From positions 197,238-261,237 of the forward strand of contig NZ_VVIP01000003.1 of the NCBI RefSeq assembly GCF_009650435.1: DNA of 64,000 nucleotides. Reading direction: 5' to 3'. This document shows positions 9,601 to 17,332 of this stretch, one piece after another. The notes beneath the pieces are model-generated. The model searched no databases and was not told the origin of the DNA. It saw nothing but the letters and a program-made list of their open reading frames with translations. The translations under genes were made by a program, and so were the position numbers. Each line of letters starts with the position of its first letter. Positions within the stretch are counted from its first letter, which is position 1. This DNA is from Foetidibacter luteolus. Its GTDB lineage: Bacteria > Bacteroidota > Bacteroidia > Chitinophagales > Chitinophagaceae.

Positions 9601-9746
9601 GTGTTTACGCTAATATTAGGAGGGTCAATAGCCGGGTAATCCCGTACGGCCAAAAAGGTAAAACCTACCACGCCAAACAGTATAATAACCAGGTTCATTA
9701 CCGTTGCCAATACCGGCCGCTTGAGTGATAGTTCTGAAATGTTCAT
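6672..9746 (-). CDS. RND efflux pump inner membrane permease (HAE1/AcrB type)
   Basis: 1024 residues, the normal length of hydrophobe/amphiphile RND pumps. TM1 is LKRPVLATVMNLVIILFGVVGF. The TM4 proton relay has both aspartates (GLVVDDGIVVTENIFRKLEEG), and TM10 has the partner lysine (GLVTKNGILIVEFANQKREFG). Two large periplasmic loops follow TM1 and TM7. It exports hydrophobic or amphiphilic compounds by proton antiport together with the adaptor (10395-11483) and TolC (5100-6401). The usual adaptor-pump gene spacing has been expanded to 648 bp by a mobile element and a repeat. Substrate is unknown. Confidence 0.95.
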   Translation of the reverse strand: MNISELSLKRPVLATVMNLVIILFGVVGFTFLAVRDYPAIDPPNISVNTSYAGANPDIIESQITEPLEKQINGIPGIRTITSSSSMGNSSINIEFNLGIDLEAAASDVRDKVSQAARSLPQDIDAPPVISKADANSDFIMIIAVQSRTMGLMELSDYAENVLQQQLQTINEVSSINIFGQKRYSMRIWLNPQKMNAYGVAFTDVRTALSTENIELPPGKIYGDNTEMTIRTLGRLTNEQQFRDLLIREDSTGIVRLNDIATVEIAPESLEQSWKYNGVNAVGLAIIPQPGANNINIADEIYKRLDEIKKSSKADVEMNILIDNTKNIRQSLEEVEETLIISFVLVVLVIFFFFRNWLIAIRPLIDIPISLVATFFIMYISGFSINILTLLGIVLATGLVVDDGIVVTENIFRKLEEGLPIRKAALDGSKEIFFAVISTSITLAVVFLPLIFLEGFTGRLFREFGVTLAAAVLISAFVSLTITPVLNVYLTSKKSGHGWLYNKTEPFFEGMENGYKRILTGFMKIKWVAWVIVLICFGAIFFIGAQLKSEIAPLEDRSSIRLTMTSAEGTSFNYMSAITDSVANYLYDSVPERDFVFARVGGGGGFGSSNSSQPRVALVEPKYRSRSQTEIANDLQRKVSRFNDARIFAVQEQTIAVGQGSRGGLPVQFILQNQDLAKLKDIIPKFLDEARKNKTFANVDVNLKFNKPELQVTVDRMKVKDLGLSTSDVVAAMQSAFSGGRLAYFTMNGFQYQVIAQVERTDREKPLDIEKLYVRNNRGESIPLDAVVHLEESSSPSTLFHFNRYKSATISASLAEGYTIGDGIKAMESIGNGLLDESFQTTLTGPSRDYSESSSNIIFALGLALVLIYLVLAAQFESFTDPFGIILTVPLAFAGALLSLWIFGQTLNIFSEIGMIMLIGLVTKNGILIVEFANQKREFGLPKLQAVIEASTQRLRPILMTSLATSLGALPIALSLGAASTSRVPLGIVIVGGIMFSLILTLLVIPAVYMFISGKHKGHKTEITE

Positions 9747-9751
9747 GCAAT

Positions 9752-9781
9752 GTAATGTGCTGATTTGCTAATGTGCTGATT
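9752..9781. repeat. low-complexity direct repeat
   Basis: AATGTGCTGATT occurs twice in about 30 bp, separated by TGCTA, directly upstream of the RND pump gene. It belongs to the low-complexity spacer strings found several times in this window. Confidence 0.5.
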
Positions 9782-9900
9782 ACAGCTACGCTGTAATGTT
9801 TTTTTTATGTACCCGGCAGACGAAGCGCTGTTGAACTTCGTTGCGTCGCACTCTTGTACTGTACCGCTTTACTGAGCAACAGACCCTGCATCCCGCAGCA

Positions 9901-10106
9901 CAATGTCATTAAGTTAAGCCCCATCGGGGCTTCCTGTTTGTAGAAACAACATCATTTTAGAGGAACGGATGCCACGGAGTGGCTACCCAATCGTGGCTTA
10001 AGGGTAGCCGCTATGCGGCATAATTCCCTTGTTGTATGCTATTTCTACAAACATGTAGCACCTACGGCGCAAAGAACAAAGTCTTTCTTTTAACTTAATG
10101 ACATCA
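9901..10106. mobile_element. MITE-like nested-palindrome element, copy 1
   Basis: 206 bp with terminal inverted repeats (left ATGTCATTAAGTTAAG at 9903, right TTAACTTAATGACAT ending 10104). TCCCGCAGCA is repeated directly at 9891-9900 and 10107-10116, a 10-bp target duplication. Inside are four mini-hairpins with 5-bp stems and 3-nt loops: GCCCC-ATC-GGGGC, GCCAC-GGA-GTGGC, GCCGC-TAT-GCGGC and GCACC-TAC-GGCGC. Long internal inverted arms (TTTGTAGAAA/TTTCTACAAA and GGCTACCC/GGGTAGCC) are also present. There is no transposase gene, so movement would need one in trans. A second copy in opposite orientation is at 45629-45835. It separates the adaptor gene from the pump gene of this efflux set. Confidence 0.85.
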
Positions 10107-10229
10107 TCCCGCAGCATTGCGGGTTTGTCATCATTTTACCCGTAGCCACCAGCCAGAATTTGTTACCAGAGAATATTACCTGTTGTTACCCTTTGGCCTG
10201 GCATTGATTGCTTGCGCTGTTACACCACC

Positions 10230-10326
10230 GCGCCAGGGATAGAAGCGGAAAGCCCGCAACCACCGTAGCCTTAGCGGAGGTGGTGAGGACTTGTAGCGGA
10301 TAGCCCGGTGCCTTCGGCAGGCGCCC
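10230..10326. repeat. bipartite AGCGG repeat, copy 1 (variant)
   Basis: GCGCCAGGGATAGAAGCGG, AAAGCCCG, a GGTGGT/ACCACC inverted spacer, then TTGTAGCGGATAGCCCGG and GGCGCCC. The two AGCGGAnAGCCCG half-units show the direct-dimer structure of the family most clearly. Between RND pump and adaptor genes. Confidence 0.7.
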
Positions 10327-10394
10327 TTAAAAAATACTATCCCATATACTACCCCATAAATACAATGGCAAAGAACAAATAATGTTAAGGGCAA

Positions 10395-11483
10395 CTACTG
10401 CTTTGCAAGCGAATCCAACGCCTTTACGCTCCGTACCTTTAACTCTGCATTGGGCCTTGCAAACAAAACGCCCGTTACCACCACTGAATCGCCGGGATTA
10501 ACACCGCTGGTAACCTCTACAGTTTCGGCCAGGCGTACGCCCGTTTTTACATTGGCAAACAGGGCCTTGCCGTTTTTTACCAGAACAAGTTGCTTGTTTT
10601 TATCATCGGGAATAATACAATTGGAAGGAACCATAATGGCCTTTTTATCGGCGCCGGCATTTACCAGCACTTTTACAAAGGCGCCGGGGCGGGCAGAACC
10701 ACCTTCCAGCAGGGCACGTACCCGCAGGTTGCGTGTGGTTTGGTTAGCCTGTGGTTCAGAAGCTATAATAAGCGCTTTGCGTTTGGCTTTGGTGGCAGCA
10801 TCTACTTCTACGTCAACATAAGCGCCTTTTTTTACTATGGCCCCATATTCTTCGGGCAACGTAAAATCAACCTTTAGCTTACTAACCTGCTGTATGGTAG
10901 CAATAATGTTAGCGGGTGTAACAAAGGCGCCCGGGCTAACCTGTTTAAGGCCAATTACACCGCTAAACGGGGCACGCACTACAGACTTGTCTATTTGCGC
11001 CTGTGTAAATTCAATATCTGCTTTGATGGTATTTAAATTGTTGAGAGCCAAATCATAATCTGCCTGGTTTACGCCGTTAATGTCCAGCAACTTTTTAAGG
11101 CGCTGCTCGGTTTGGGCGGCCAGGTCAAGCTGTGCTTTAGAGCGGCCCAGGTTAGCCTGCAGGTCGGCATCGTTAATGCGGGCAATTACAGCACCCTGTG
11201 CTACAAAGCTGCCCTCCGGCACATTAAGGTAAGTAATGCGGCCATTTATTTCCGGCCTCAGTTCAGCAAATTCGTTGGGTAATACCGTTCCGTTAGCTTC
11301 TATAAAGTTTTCTATACCTGTTGCTTTGGCTACAATTACATCTACAATAACGGCCTGGCCCCTGGCTGCGCCTGCACCCGGGTTGCCTGGTTTTGCCGAA
11401 GGCTCTTTTTTACTTCCACAGGCTGTACTTAAAACAAGGGGTATATAAAACAAGTGTTTACCTAAACGGTGCAACTGGAACAT
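10395..11483 (-). CDS. RND efflux periplasmic adaptor (membrane fusion lipoprotein)
   Basis: 362 residues with a lipoprotein signal (YIPLVLSTAC, lipobox STAC). The biotinyl-lipoyl halves are RPEINGRITYLNVPEGSFVAQG and RAPFSGVIGLKQVSPGAFV, flanking a coiled-coil hairpin (about residues 110-165). A beta-barrel and a C-terminal membrane-proximal domain (GVRLAETVEVTSGVNPGDSVVVTG) follow. It bridges the RND pump and TolC encoded downstream. First gene of the minus-strand efflux set. A weak promoter candidate (TATCTTTA, minus strand) lies about 35 bp upstream, within a stretch that carries TTTTACCGCC and GGCGGT inverted arms. Confidence 0.93.
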   Translation of the reverse strand: MFQLHRLGKHLFYIPLVLSTACGSKKEPSAKPGNPGAGAARGQAVIVDVIVAKATGIENFIEANGTVLPNEFAELRPEINGRITYLNVPEGSFVAQGAVIARINDADLQANLGRSKAQLDLAAQTEQRLKKLLDINGVNQADYDLALNNLNTIKADIEFTQAQIDKSVVRAPFSGVIGLKQVSPGAFVTPANIIATIQQVSKLKVDFTLPEEYGAIVKKGAYVDVEVDAATKAKRKALIIASEPQANQTTRNLRVRALLEGGSARPGAFVKVLVNAGADKKAIMVPSNCIIPDDKNKQLVLVKNGKALFANVKTGVRLAETVEVTSGVNPGDSVVVTGVLFARPNAELKVRSVKALDSLAKQ

Positions 11484-11712
11484 TCAAGTTAAAGGTTTTG
11501 CTGAGTGGCGATAAAGATAACGGGTTTTACCGCCGTTTGTTCACTATTAAAATATTGAGGCGGTGAAAGCGGTAAAAAATAAGGTGAGGTTAAAGCGGGC
11601 TTTTTTACTTAACAAATCATTGTGCTAACGGTACAATTTTTCAGTAAAAATTACGGTTGTTTATTTGCCGTAAGCTGCGTATGGGCAGCGTACCGGTTGT
11701 TGGGCGTAATAT

Positions 11713-12957
11713 TTAGCCAATTAGCTTTTTGGCAGTATCTGCATCCAGCTCTTTTTCCCACCGGGCTATTACTATAGTGGCAACTGTATTGCCGATGATA
11801 TTGGTAAGGGCCCTGGCCTCGCTCATAAAACGGTCAATGCCCAGTATTAAGGCAACGGCCGCCGCGGGTATATGCCCCACCACGGGCAGTGTAACCGCCA
11901 GCGTAATAAAGCCGCTGCCTGTAACGCCGGCAGCCCCTTTGGATGTAAGCAGCAACACCAGCAGTAACGTAAGCTGTTGGGGCAGGGCCAATGGCACATC
12001 TATAGCCTGTGCAATAAAAACCGCCGCCATGGTAAGGTAAATGGATGTACCATCCAGGTTAAAAGAATAACCGGCGGGTACCACCAGCCCAACCACCGGC
12101 TCTGAGCAGCCAACCTTTTTGAGCTTTTCCATAATGCCGGGCAACGCACTTTCTGAAGAGGAAGTGCCGAGTACAATCAGCAATTCTTCCTTTATGAATT
12201 TCAGTAACTTAAATATGCTGAAGCCAACAGCTTTTAATACGCTGCCCAGCACTACAAAAATGAACAGCAGGCAGGTAAGGTAAAAGCAGAGCATTAACTC
12301 CCCCAGGGAGGTGAGCGACTTAATACCGTATTTGCCAATGGTAAAACTCATAGCCCCTAATGCGCCAACAGGGGCGGCTTTCATAATTATTTTTACTATG
12401 GTAAAAAGTACGTTGGTAAAATATTTAACGCCGCTTACTACAGGCCTTGCTTTTTCCCCCAGTTTTGAAACGGCAAAGCCAAACAGTACAGAAACCAGTA
12501 ACACCTGCAGCAAATCGCCCTTTACAAAAGCACTGATGAGGGTGTCAGGTATAATATTGAGCAAAAACTCCGCTATGGTAGTATGGGCTTCAGGTTTTGC
12601 ATACTGCTGCATGGCACTGCTATCCAGGGTAGCGGGGTTTATATGCATACCCTCGCCAGGCCTGGCTATGTTTACCACTACAAGCCCTATAATTAAGGCC
12701 AGCGTGGTAAGCACTTCAAAATACAGAATGGATTTTAAACCCACCCGGCCCATCTTTTTCATGTCACGCATTTCGCCCATGCCGGTTACTATGGTGCAGA
12801 AAATAACAGGGCCTATCAGCATTTTCACCAGTTTGATAAACCCATCGCCCAGGGGCTTTAGCTGTACCGCAATGTTGGGGAAAAAGTATCCAAGCAAAAT
12901 GCCTGTTACAATGGCAATAATAACCTGCAGGTAGAGGCTTTTGAAGAGCAGTTTCAT
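11713..12957 (-). CDS. dctA: C4-dicarboxylate/glutamate:cation symporter (DAACS family)
   Basis: 414 residues with the complete dicarboxylate/amino acid:cation symporter pattern. There is a serine-rich re-entrant loop ([11 protein letters not shown]), the TM7 signature [10 protein letters not shown] (NxDG[ST]), a second hairpin ([15 protein letters not shown]) and TM8 with [16 protein letters not shown]. It should import succinate, fumarate or malate, or acidic amino acids, with H+ or Na+ into the cytoplasm. Length and motifs fit DctA, but substrate cannot be fixed from sequence alone. Monocistronic, between the efflux adaptor and a lipoprotein gene on the same strand. Confidence 0.9.
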   Translation of the reverse strand: MKLLFKSLYLQVIIAIVTGILLGYFFPNIAVQLKPLGDGFIKLVKMLIGPVIFCTIVTGMGEMRDMKKMGRVGLKSILYFEVLTTLALIIGLVVVNIARPGEGMHINPATLDSSAMQQYAKPEAHTTIAEFLLNIIPDTLISAFVKGDLLQVLLVSVLFGFAVSKLGEKARPVVSGVKYFTNVLFTIVKIIMKAAPVGALGAMSFTIGKYGIKSLTSLGELMLCFYLTCLLFIFVVLGSVLKAVGFSIFKLLKFIKEELLIVLGTSSSESALPGIMEKLKKVGCSEPVVGLVVPAGYSFNLDGTSIYLTMAAVFIAQAIDVPLALPQQLTLLLVLLLTSKGAAGVTGSGFITLAVTLPVVGHIPAAAVALILGIDRFMSEARALTNIIGNTVATIVIARWEKELDADTAKKLIG

Positions 12958-13032
12958 TGCTTGAAAATACGGTAAGCAGTTGTGATGGAAAAATGGAAAG
13001 CTGCCCTTGCCGTTGTAACCATGGAGCAGGCT

Positions 13033-14184
13033 TTAAAACCTAACCTTATCATTAATCCTGTTAATAAGCATATTGTAAGCATTGCGCAGCAGCCGGTCTG
13101 CAATCATGCTTCTGCCGGGCGGGTTTATGTTGCTGTTGTTAATCATGGCCCAGTCCTGCGGTGTAAGGGCCCGGCTATCGCCACGGTAACGGGCTGTTTC
13201 TTCCTGCCAGTTGTAGTTGTTGGGAAAATTATCAAAAAACATGTTGCCATTGCTCTGCACATCGTAAATGCGGCATTGCAGGTTAGTATTGCTTTGCAGG
13301 TAGCGCCGGGTAACATATACGGTAGCGGTTACAGTGGTATAAATGGGCTGTGGAGGGTTGCTTTTGGTGCTGCCTGTTTGTATTTGCTTGCTGCGGTTAA
13401 TGGTGTAGGTGTTGCTGAATAACTGGCTGATGTAGATATTGGTGAAATTAACGTCTACAATTTTATCGGGCTGTATTTTTTGAGAATTGGCCTGCCAGTC
13501 TGTATAAAATTTTACATCGCGAAAAGAGCGCTGGTTAAGGTCCCGCACCAGTTGGTCCTGCAGCCAGTCGTTTTGAAAGCCCCAGTAGCTAAAGTTGTTA
13601 CGGTAATAATTTACAGGGGTAACCACCACTTTTAATATGGCCAGGTTGCGGGCTTCGTTCATCAGTTCGTTCACGTCTTTATAGCCCGGGTAAGCCTCAT
13701 CGGCCTTCGCAAAATAATCGTATGCTTTTTGTGCATAAGGGCGGGTATTGTAGTCAAGGTATTTCATGCCCATGCTGTAGTATTCGGCGGCGGCTTTTTC
13801 TTTTGCGTTTTGAATGGCGTTTGACGGGTTCCAGGGTTGCGGCACGGCTTTATAGGCGGCCGGGGTAGATACAATGGCTTCATACATTTGCTGCATCACC
13901 GTAAACTCTTTGGAAAGCTCTATGTACCTGTCTCCCCCCGAGAGGTTGTAATATTTGGATTCTGTAACCGACTTGCGCTTATCCGCAGCCTGCTTGTAAG
14001 CAACGGGTAGCTGGGTGGCTGCCTCCTTATCCGCGGGGTCTTTCTTCAGCCGTTCAATTAAATCAAATACCTGTTTGTCTTCAAACGTGTAGTTGCGCTG
14101 AACAGGATTATAAGTGCCGCATGACAACAGCAGTATTAAAATAACAAACAGCAGGCGATGTTGCATAGGAAGGGCTTTTAGCAT
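13033..14184 (-). CDS. lipoprotein of unknown function
   Basis: 383 residues from the ATG at 14184 (MLKALP...); an ATG at 14166 is an alternative. Both give a lipobox (LFVILILLLSC). The longer frame up to 14340 runs through an intergenic repeat and is rejected. After the signal the sequence has helical, TPR-like stretches rich in Tyr and Ala (EKAAAEYYSMGMKYLDYNTRPYAQKAYDYFAKADE, about residues 130-165). It then becomes beta-rich with VKFYTDWQANSQKIQPDKIVDVNFTNIYISQLF and TATVYVTRRYLQS. I do not recognise the family. Likely a periplasm- or surface-facing anchored protein. No operon partner is evident. Confidence 0.75.
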   Translation of the reverse strand: MLKALPMQHRLLFVILILLLSCGTYNPVQRNYTFEDKQVFDLIERLKKDPADKEAATQLPVAYKQAADKRKSVTESKYYNLSGGDRYIELSKEFTVMQQMYEAIVSTPAAYKAVPQPWNPSNAIQNAKEKAAAEYYSMGMKYLDYNTRPYAQKAYDYFAKADEAYPGYKDVNELMNEARNLAILKVVVTPVNYYRNNFSYWGFQNDWLQDQLVRDLNQRSFRDVKFYTDWQANSQKIQPDKIVDVNFTNIYISQLFSNTYTINRSKQIQTGSTKSNPPQPIYTTVTATVYVTRRYLQSNTNLQCRIYDVQSNGNMFFDNFPNNYNWQEETARYRGDSRALTPQDWAMINNSNINPPGRSMIADRLLRNAYNMLINRINDKVRF

Positions 14185-14261
14185 TGCAGGATAGTAAGAT
14201 AAGGAATGTTTTTTAAGTAGGCGCCAATAGGGGTTAGGAGTGTGGAGATAGCCATGATAAT

Positions 14262-14370
14262 GGGGTGCCCCCAAGCTATCGCAAGGGGTCGGGCTTTCCA
14301 CTATTACTCCGGCACAAAAGCTGCGCGGCGACGGCTTCACCGGGGTAACCGTTTCAATCCCTCACCCGCA
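14262..14370 (+). repeat. bipartite AGCGG repeat, copy 2
   Basis: GGGGTGCCCCCAAGCTATCG, GGGCTTTCCACTATTACTCC, then TTCACCGGGGTAACCG and CAATCCCTCACCCG. Same orientation as the copies at 20163 and 57010. Between the unknown lipoprotein gene and the cupin gene. Confidence 0.8.
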
Positions 14371-14543
14371 GGTGCAGCACCCTGTTTTTTGTGTTGGCGG
14401 TACTTTGCTTTAAACCAAGATTTTTGCACGGTGGCGAATAAAGAACAAAGCGTACAGGTGAGCAATCGTGCGTGGCGGAGCAGCAAGATTGGAAACAAAC
14501 TACCTATTTGAGACAGTAGCCATGCAGCCAAGTTCAAAAAAAA

Positions 14544-14957
14544 TCATTCTACACTTTTATGCTGGCTATTATATTCTTCGCTGGTTACTTTCTCCATCCA
14601 TTCAACAACTTTTCCATTCAGGGTTTCCTGTATGGCAATATGTGTCATGGCATTTGTAGAGGTGGCGCCATGCCAGTGTATTTCATCAGGTTCAAACCAA
14701 ACTATATCGCCGGGGTGCACTTCTTCAACACGGCCACCTCTGCGCTGTACCCAGCCGCAACCTGCTGTAATAAGCAGGGTTTGGCCAAGTGGATGCGTAT
14801 GCCAGGCGGTTCTGGCGCCGGGCTCAAATGTTACACTGGCTGCTACGCCACGCCTGCTGTTATTTGCATCAAATAACGGGTCTATCCGTACGGCGCCTGT
14901 AAACCAATCTTCGGGCCCCTTAACAGATGGTCTTGAACCTGTTCTTGTTATTTCCAT
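14544..14957 (-). CDS. manganese-cupin, (R)-hydroxynitrile lyase-like
   Basis: 137-residue single-domain cupin. The metal site reads WHTHPLGQ and DEIHWHG, giving His53, His55, Gln59 and His94. These numbers coincide with the metal ligands I recall for the cupin hydroxynitrile lyase of Granulicella tundricola. The pocket positions Ala40, Val42, Thr50, His96, His106 and Gln110 also match that wild-type enzyme. It may therefore cleave or form cyanohydrins, but related cupins have other or unknown activities and the physiological role is uncertain. A cytoplasmic, probably tetrameric protein. The start overlaps nothing; a dispersed repeat lies just upstream and may have displaced or supplied its promoter. 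Confidence 0.8.
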   Translation of the reverse strand: MEITRTGSRPSVKGPEDWFTGAVRIDPLFDANNSRRGVAASVTFEPGARTAWHTHPLGQTLLITAGCGWVQRRGGRVEEVHPGDIVWFEPDEIHWHGATSTNAMTHIAIQETLNGKVVEWMEKVTSEEYNSQHKSVE

Positions 14958-14980
14958 ATACTGGTTTTTATTCTGGAATA

Positions 14981-15258
14981 AACTTAACGTGAGTTTTGGA
15001 TCTTTTATACTGATATTCAGCTATGTACAAATAAAAATCAAGCAAGATCATTTTAACTGCATCATGAAGTTTAGTAAGCCCTGCTGAAGGGAATTCTGCT
15101 GCTGAAATCACAGTAGCACAAAAGCTTCATCAAGGCGAATGGAAGAAACGTGCTGTATATCGTTTCTTCCTTGACTTTTTTTGTTACTTTTTTGTGTCAA
15201 GCCTGTCCCGGACTTGTTACGGGGACAAAAAAGTAAAATAGCGTCATTCAATACAGGT
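14981..15258. repeat. dispersed ~260-bp hairpin repeat, copy 1
   Basis: Nearly the same sequence as 33451-33712. It contains GTGAGTTTTGGAT, CTGAAATCACAGTAGCAC, the 10-bp hairpin GGAAGAAACG / CGTTTCTTCC (15141-15170) and a second hairpin made of TTACTTTTTTGT and ACAAAAAAGTAA. This copy has an extra about 22 nt (CCTGTCCCGGACTTGTTACG and following bases) in the second loop. No ORF is conserved between the copies, so it is non-coding DNA or a structured RNA. Confidence 0.8.
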
Positions 15259-15287
15259 ATGTACGACACCCAAAACATACGGTAAAC

Positions 15288-15482
15288 TTAAGCCGAACCA
15301 TTCGTGATATATTTGAGAGGAGCGCCACCAGCAATAGTGTTGGCCGGAACATCCCTGGTAACAACAGCAACTGGTGCAATAGCAGCATTTTCCCCCAACA
15401 GGTACTCACGGTAGTATAGTGGCTGTAGCGGCAATCCATGTTTTGCGTTTACAAGGATGGAGTTTGCCGTCACCACCCTTCT
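15288..15482 (-). pseudogene. remnant of a hexapeptide-repeat acyltransferase
   Basis: Two reading frames together give the C-terminus of a left-handed beta-helix acetyltransferase. The first frame reads KTWIAATATILP, then a TGA where GGA (Gly) is expected, then VPVG. At a GGGGG run (about 15391-15395) the frame shifts and continues GENAAIAPVAVVTRDVPANT, IAGGAPLKYI, stop. The expected intact sequence would be ...TWIAATATILPGVPVGENAAIAP.... The N-terminal hexapeptide coils are missing. It is a decayed fragment beside a dispersed repeat. Confidence 0.7.
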
Positions 15483-15714
15483 GTTGGCTGGCTAAAGGCC
15501 AGACTTCTGCAGCAGCGAAGCAATTATACTACTGCCCTTCCATTTTTGAAATAATATTTCCTGCTATGGGAAGATTTGCTCAGGCTAAAATGTATAACTT
15601 ACTGAAAATGAAGGTATATTATGTTCTGGCATAAGTGTTGCCAATTAGATGGAACATTGAAAAAGTAAAGTGCGGCAACCCATAAAAAGTAATACAACCC
15701 AAAACAACCCTTTT

Positions 15715-15999
15715 ATGAATTCGTTGAGATCAGTTACCAGGTTTATTGAACTAAGCGGTATTACGGTAGAATATTTTGAAAAGATGGCCCGGATTGAACC
15801 GGGTACCATTGAGGTTGCACAACAAAGAGAAACAGAGTTGAGAAATATTGAAGTGCTGCGCATTATAGCCCGTTTTGGCCCTGCCCTTATGAACCGTGGG
15901 TTTAGCATAATACCGCTTAAAGACTGGCCGGGCGAACACAACGATTATGTAATTGTAGAAAATGAAATCAACAGGATTATTTTTGGTGAAGATGAGTAA
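15715..15999 (+). CDS. small protein, possible helix-turn-helix
   Basis: 94 residues from the ATG at 15715; a GTG at 15670 would add 15 residues lacking conserved character. The N-terminal half (LRSVTRFIELSGITVEYFEKMARIEPGTIEVAQQ) looks like a short helix-turn-helix, and ends with NIEVLRIIARFGPALMNRGFSIIPLKDW. The architecture resembles small Bacteroidota XRE-like regulators, but this is by eye only. Followed by a good terminator, so it is its own transcription unit. Confidence 0.6.
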   Translation: MNSLRSVTRFIELSGITVEYFEKMARIEPGTIEVAQQRETELRNIEVLRIIARFGPALMNRGFSIIPLKDWPGEHNDYVIVENEINRIIFGEDE

Positions 16000-16024
16000 C
16001 TGCTGCTGGTAAAAATGATGTAGG

Positions 16025-16049
16025 AACCCGTTTAATAAGCGGGTTTTTT
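16025..16049 (+). terminator. rho-independent terminator
   Basis: AACCCG-TTTAATAAG-CGGGTT followed by TTTTA, 26 bp after the stop codon of the small helix-turn-helix-like gene. Confidence 0.75.
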
Positions 16050-16144
16050 AATGTGCCTTGGTGTGGTATTGATAACCAAACGATAAAACGCAAGGCAGGC
16101 CACCTAATTTTTTTGTAAGAAGCGGACATTTTTATTTGCAGCCT

Positions 16145-16152
16145 TATCTTTG
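16145..16152 (+). promoter_or_regulatory. -7 box of the RRM protein gene
   Basis: TATCTTTG fits the Bacteroidota -7 consensus TAnnTTTG and lies 17 bp before the ATG. No clear -33 TTG is seen at the usual distance. Confidence 0.6.
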
Positions 16153-16168
16153 AAAAAAAGCTTAACCA

Positions 16169-16543
16169 ATGAGATTCACAGTTACCGGTTTACCCAAGGA
16201 TTTTACAGAAACCGACCTTGAAGAATTATTCCTGCCTTTTGGAAGGATTACTTTCGCCAAAATTTATATTGACCCGCTTAGCCTTAAAAGCCGGGGCCGC
16301 GGCCTGGTTGAAATGCCGGTTGCAGAACAGGCAGAAACAGCCATGCAGCAACTGCAGGCCAAACAAATTGGTGAACATACCATTAAGTTAAAAGTGGAGC
16401 CTTACAAGCAGCCGGTGCAGCACCAGGAAAACAGGAGGCCTTTTCAACAGCGACAGCCATCGTTTAATACTAACCGTGAAGATGATGGCCTGAGACGGAG
16501 GCGTACCCGCATGCCGCTTAACCGCAGCAGCTTTGGGCAATAG
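16169..16543 (+). CDS. RRM-domain RNA-binding protein
   Basis: 124 residues. Residues 1-80 are one RNA recognition motif: RNP2 RFTVTGLP, the loop FTETDLEELFLPFGRITFAKI, and RNP1 SRGRGLVEM, which keeps the basic positions but has Leu-Val where aromatics are usual. Residues 85-124 are a Gln/Arg-rich basic tail (RRRRTRMPLNR). Small glycine- or arginine-tailed RRM proteins are common in Bacteroidota and thought to act as RNA chaperones or post-transcriptional regulators. It stands alone behind a TATCTTTG promoter box. Target RNAs are unknown. Confidence 0.85.
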   Translation: MRFTVTGLPKDFTETDLEELFLPFGRITFAKIYIDPLSLKSRGRGLVEMPVAEQAETAMQQLQAKQIGEHTIKLKVEPYKQPVQHQENRRPFQQRQPSFNTNREDDGLRRRRTRMPLNRSSFGQ

Positions 16544-16586
16544 CGCCAGGCTTATACCTGCTTTATTTAACGATTAAAAATACTGT

Positions 16587-17147
16587 ATGATACACACGGG
16601 AATTATATTGGGCAGCACACGCCCTGGCCGTAACGGGGAAGCCGTTGCCAAATGGGTGTTGGATATTGCACAACAGCGCAACGATTCAACCTTTGAACTG
16701 GTTGATGTAAGCGACTATAACCTTCCCCTGCTGGATGAGCCAATACCCCCATCCATGGGCCAGTATTCAAACGAGCACACGAAAGCATGGGCCGCCAAGA
16801 TAGCTTCCTTTGATGCTTTTGTTTTTATAACACCTGAGTATAACCACAGCACTTCAGGCGCTTTGAAAAATGCCATTGATTATGTTTATGCCGAGTGGAA
16901 CAACAAATCTGCCGGGTTTGTTAGCTATGGCAGCGCCGGTGGCGCCCGTGCCGTTGAACACCTGCGCGGTATTATGGCCGAGCTGCAGATTGCCGATGTG
17001 CGGGCACAGGTAATGCTATCGCTGTTTACTGATTTTGAAAATTTCAGCGTGTTTAAGCCTGCTGAAAATAAAGCCAAAGCCGTTGGGCCAATGCTGGACC
17101 AGGTAATAGCCTGGGGCACTGCCTTAAAAACGTTAAGGAATAAGTAA
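16587..17147 (+). CDS. NAD(P)H-dependent FMN reductase
   Basis: 186-residue flavodoxin-like reductase. The FMN phosphate loop is GSTRPGRNGEAVAKW, the flavin-ring loop is TPEYNHSTSGALKNAIDY, and GSAGGARAVEHLR is the second binding loop. Family members reduce FMN, quinones, azo compounds or chromate with NAD(P)H in the cytosol. It starts 43 bp after the RRM gene and could share its transcript. Convergent with the PAP2 phosphatase gene, with a dispersed repeat between them. Confidence 0.9.
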   Translation: MIHTGIILGSTRPGRNGEAVAKWVLDIAQQRNDSTFELVDVSDYNLPLLDEPIPPSMGQYSNEHTKAWAAKIASFDAFVFITPEYNHSTSGALKNAIDYVYAEWNNKSAGFVSYGSAGGARAVEHLRGIMAELQIADVRAQVMLSLFTDFENFSVFKPAENKAKAVGPMLDQVIAWGTALKTLRNK

Positions 17148-17207
17148 CAAAAAGGGGCGCTGCCTTAGCTACAGCCTGGCTGCAAAAGCTGCGGCCTGTT
17201 ACACTTT

Positions 17208-17315
17208 GGGTGAGGGATTGAAGCGGTTACCCCGGTGAGGGCCGTTGCAGCAAGGCTTTTGTGCCGGAGTAATAGCGGAAAGCCCGACCCCTTGCGATAG
17301 CTTGGGGGCACCCCC
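17208..17315 (-). repeat. bipartite AGCGG repeat, copy 3
   Basis: GGGTGAGGGATTGAAGCGG, TTACCCCGGTGAGG, then GTGCCGGAGTAATAGCGG, AAAGCCCGACCCC and GGGGGCACCCCC. It lies between convergent FMN reductase and PAP2 genes. The GGGGGcaCCCCC end is itself palindromic and could help stop transcription. Confidence 0.8.
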
Positions 17316-17332
17316 AGAATGGAATACTATAA

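Noticed and set aside
10176..10394. 72-codon minus-strand frame
   Set aside because: Made of the bipartite repeat copy 1.
14185..14340. N-terminal extension of the lipoprotein gene at 13033-14184
   Set aside because: The extension is translated intergenic repeat (copy 2) and lies before the signal peptide.
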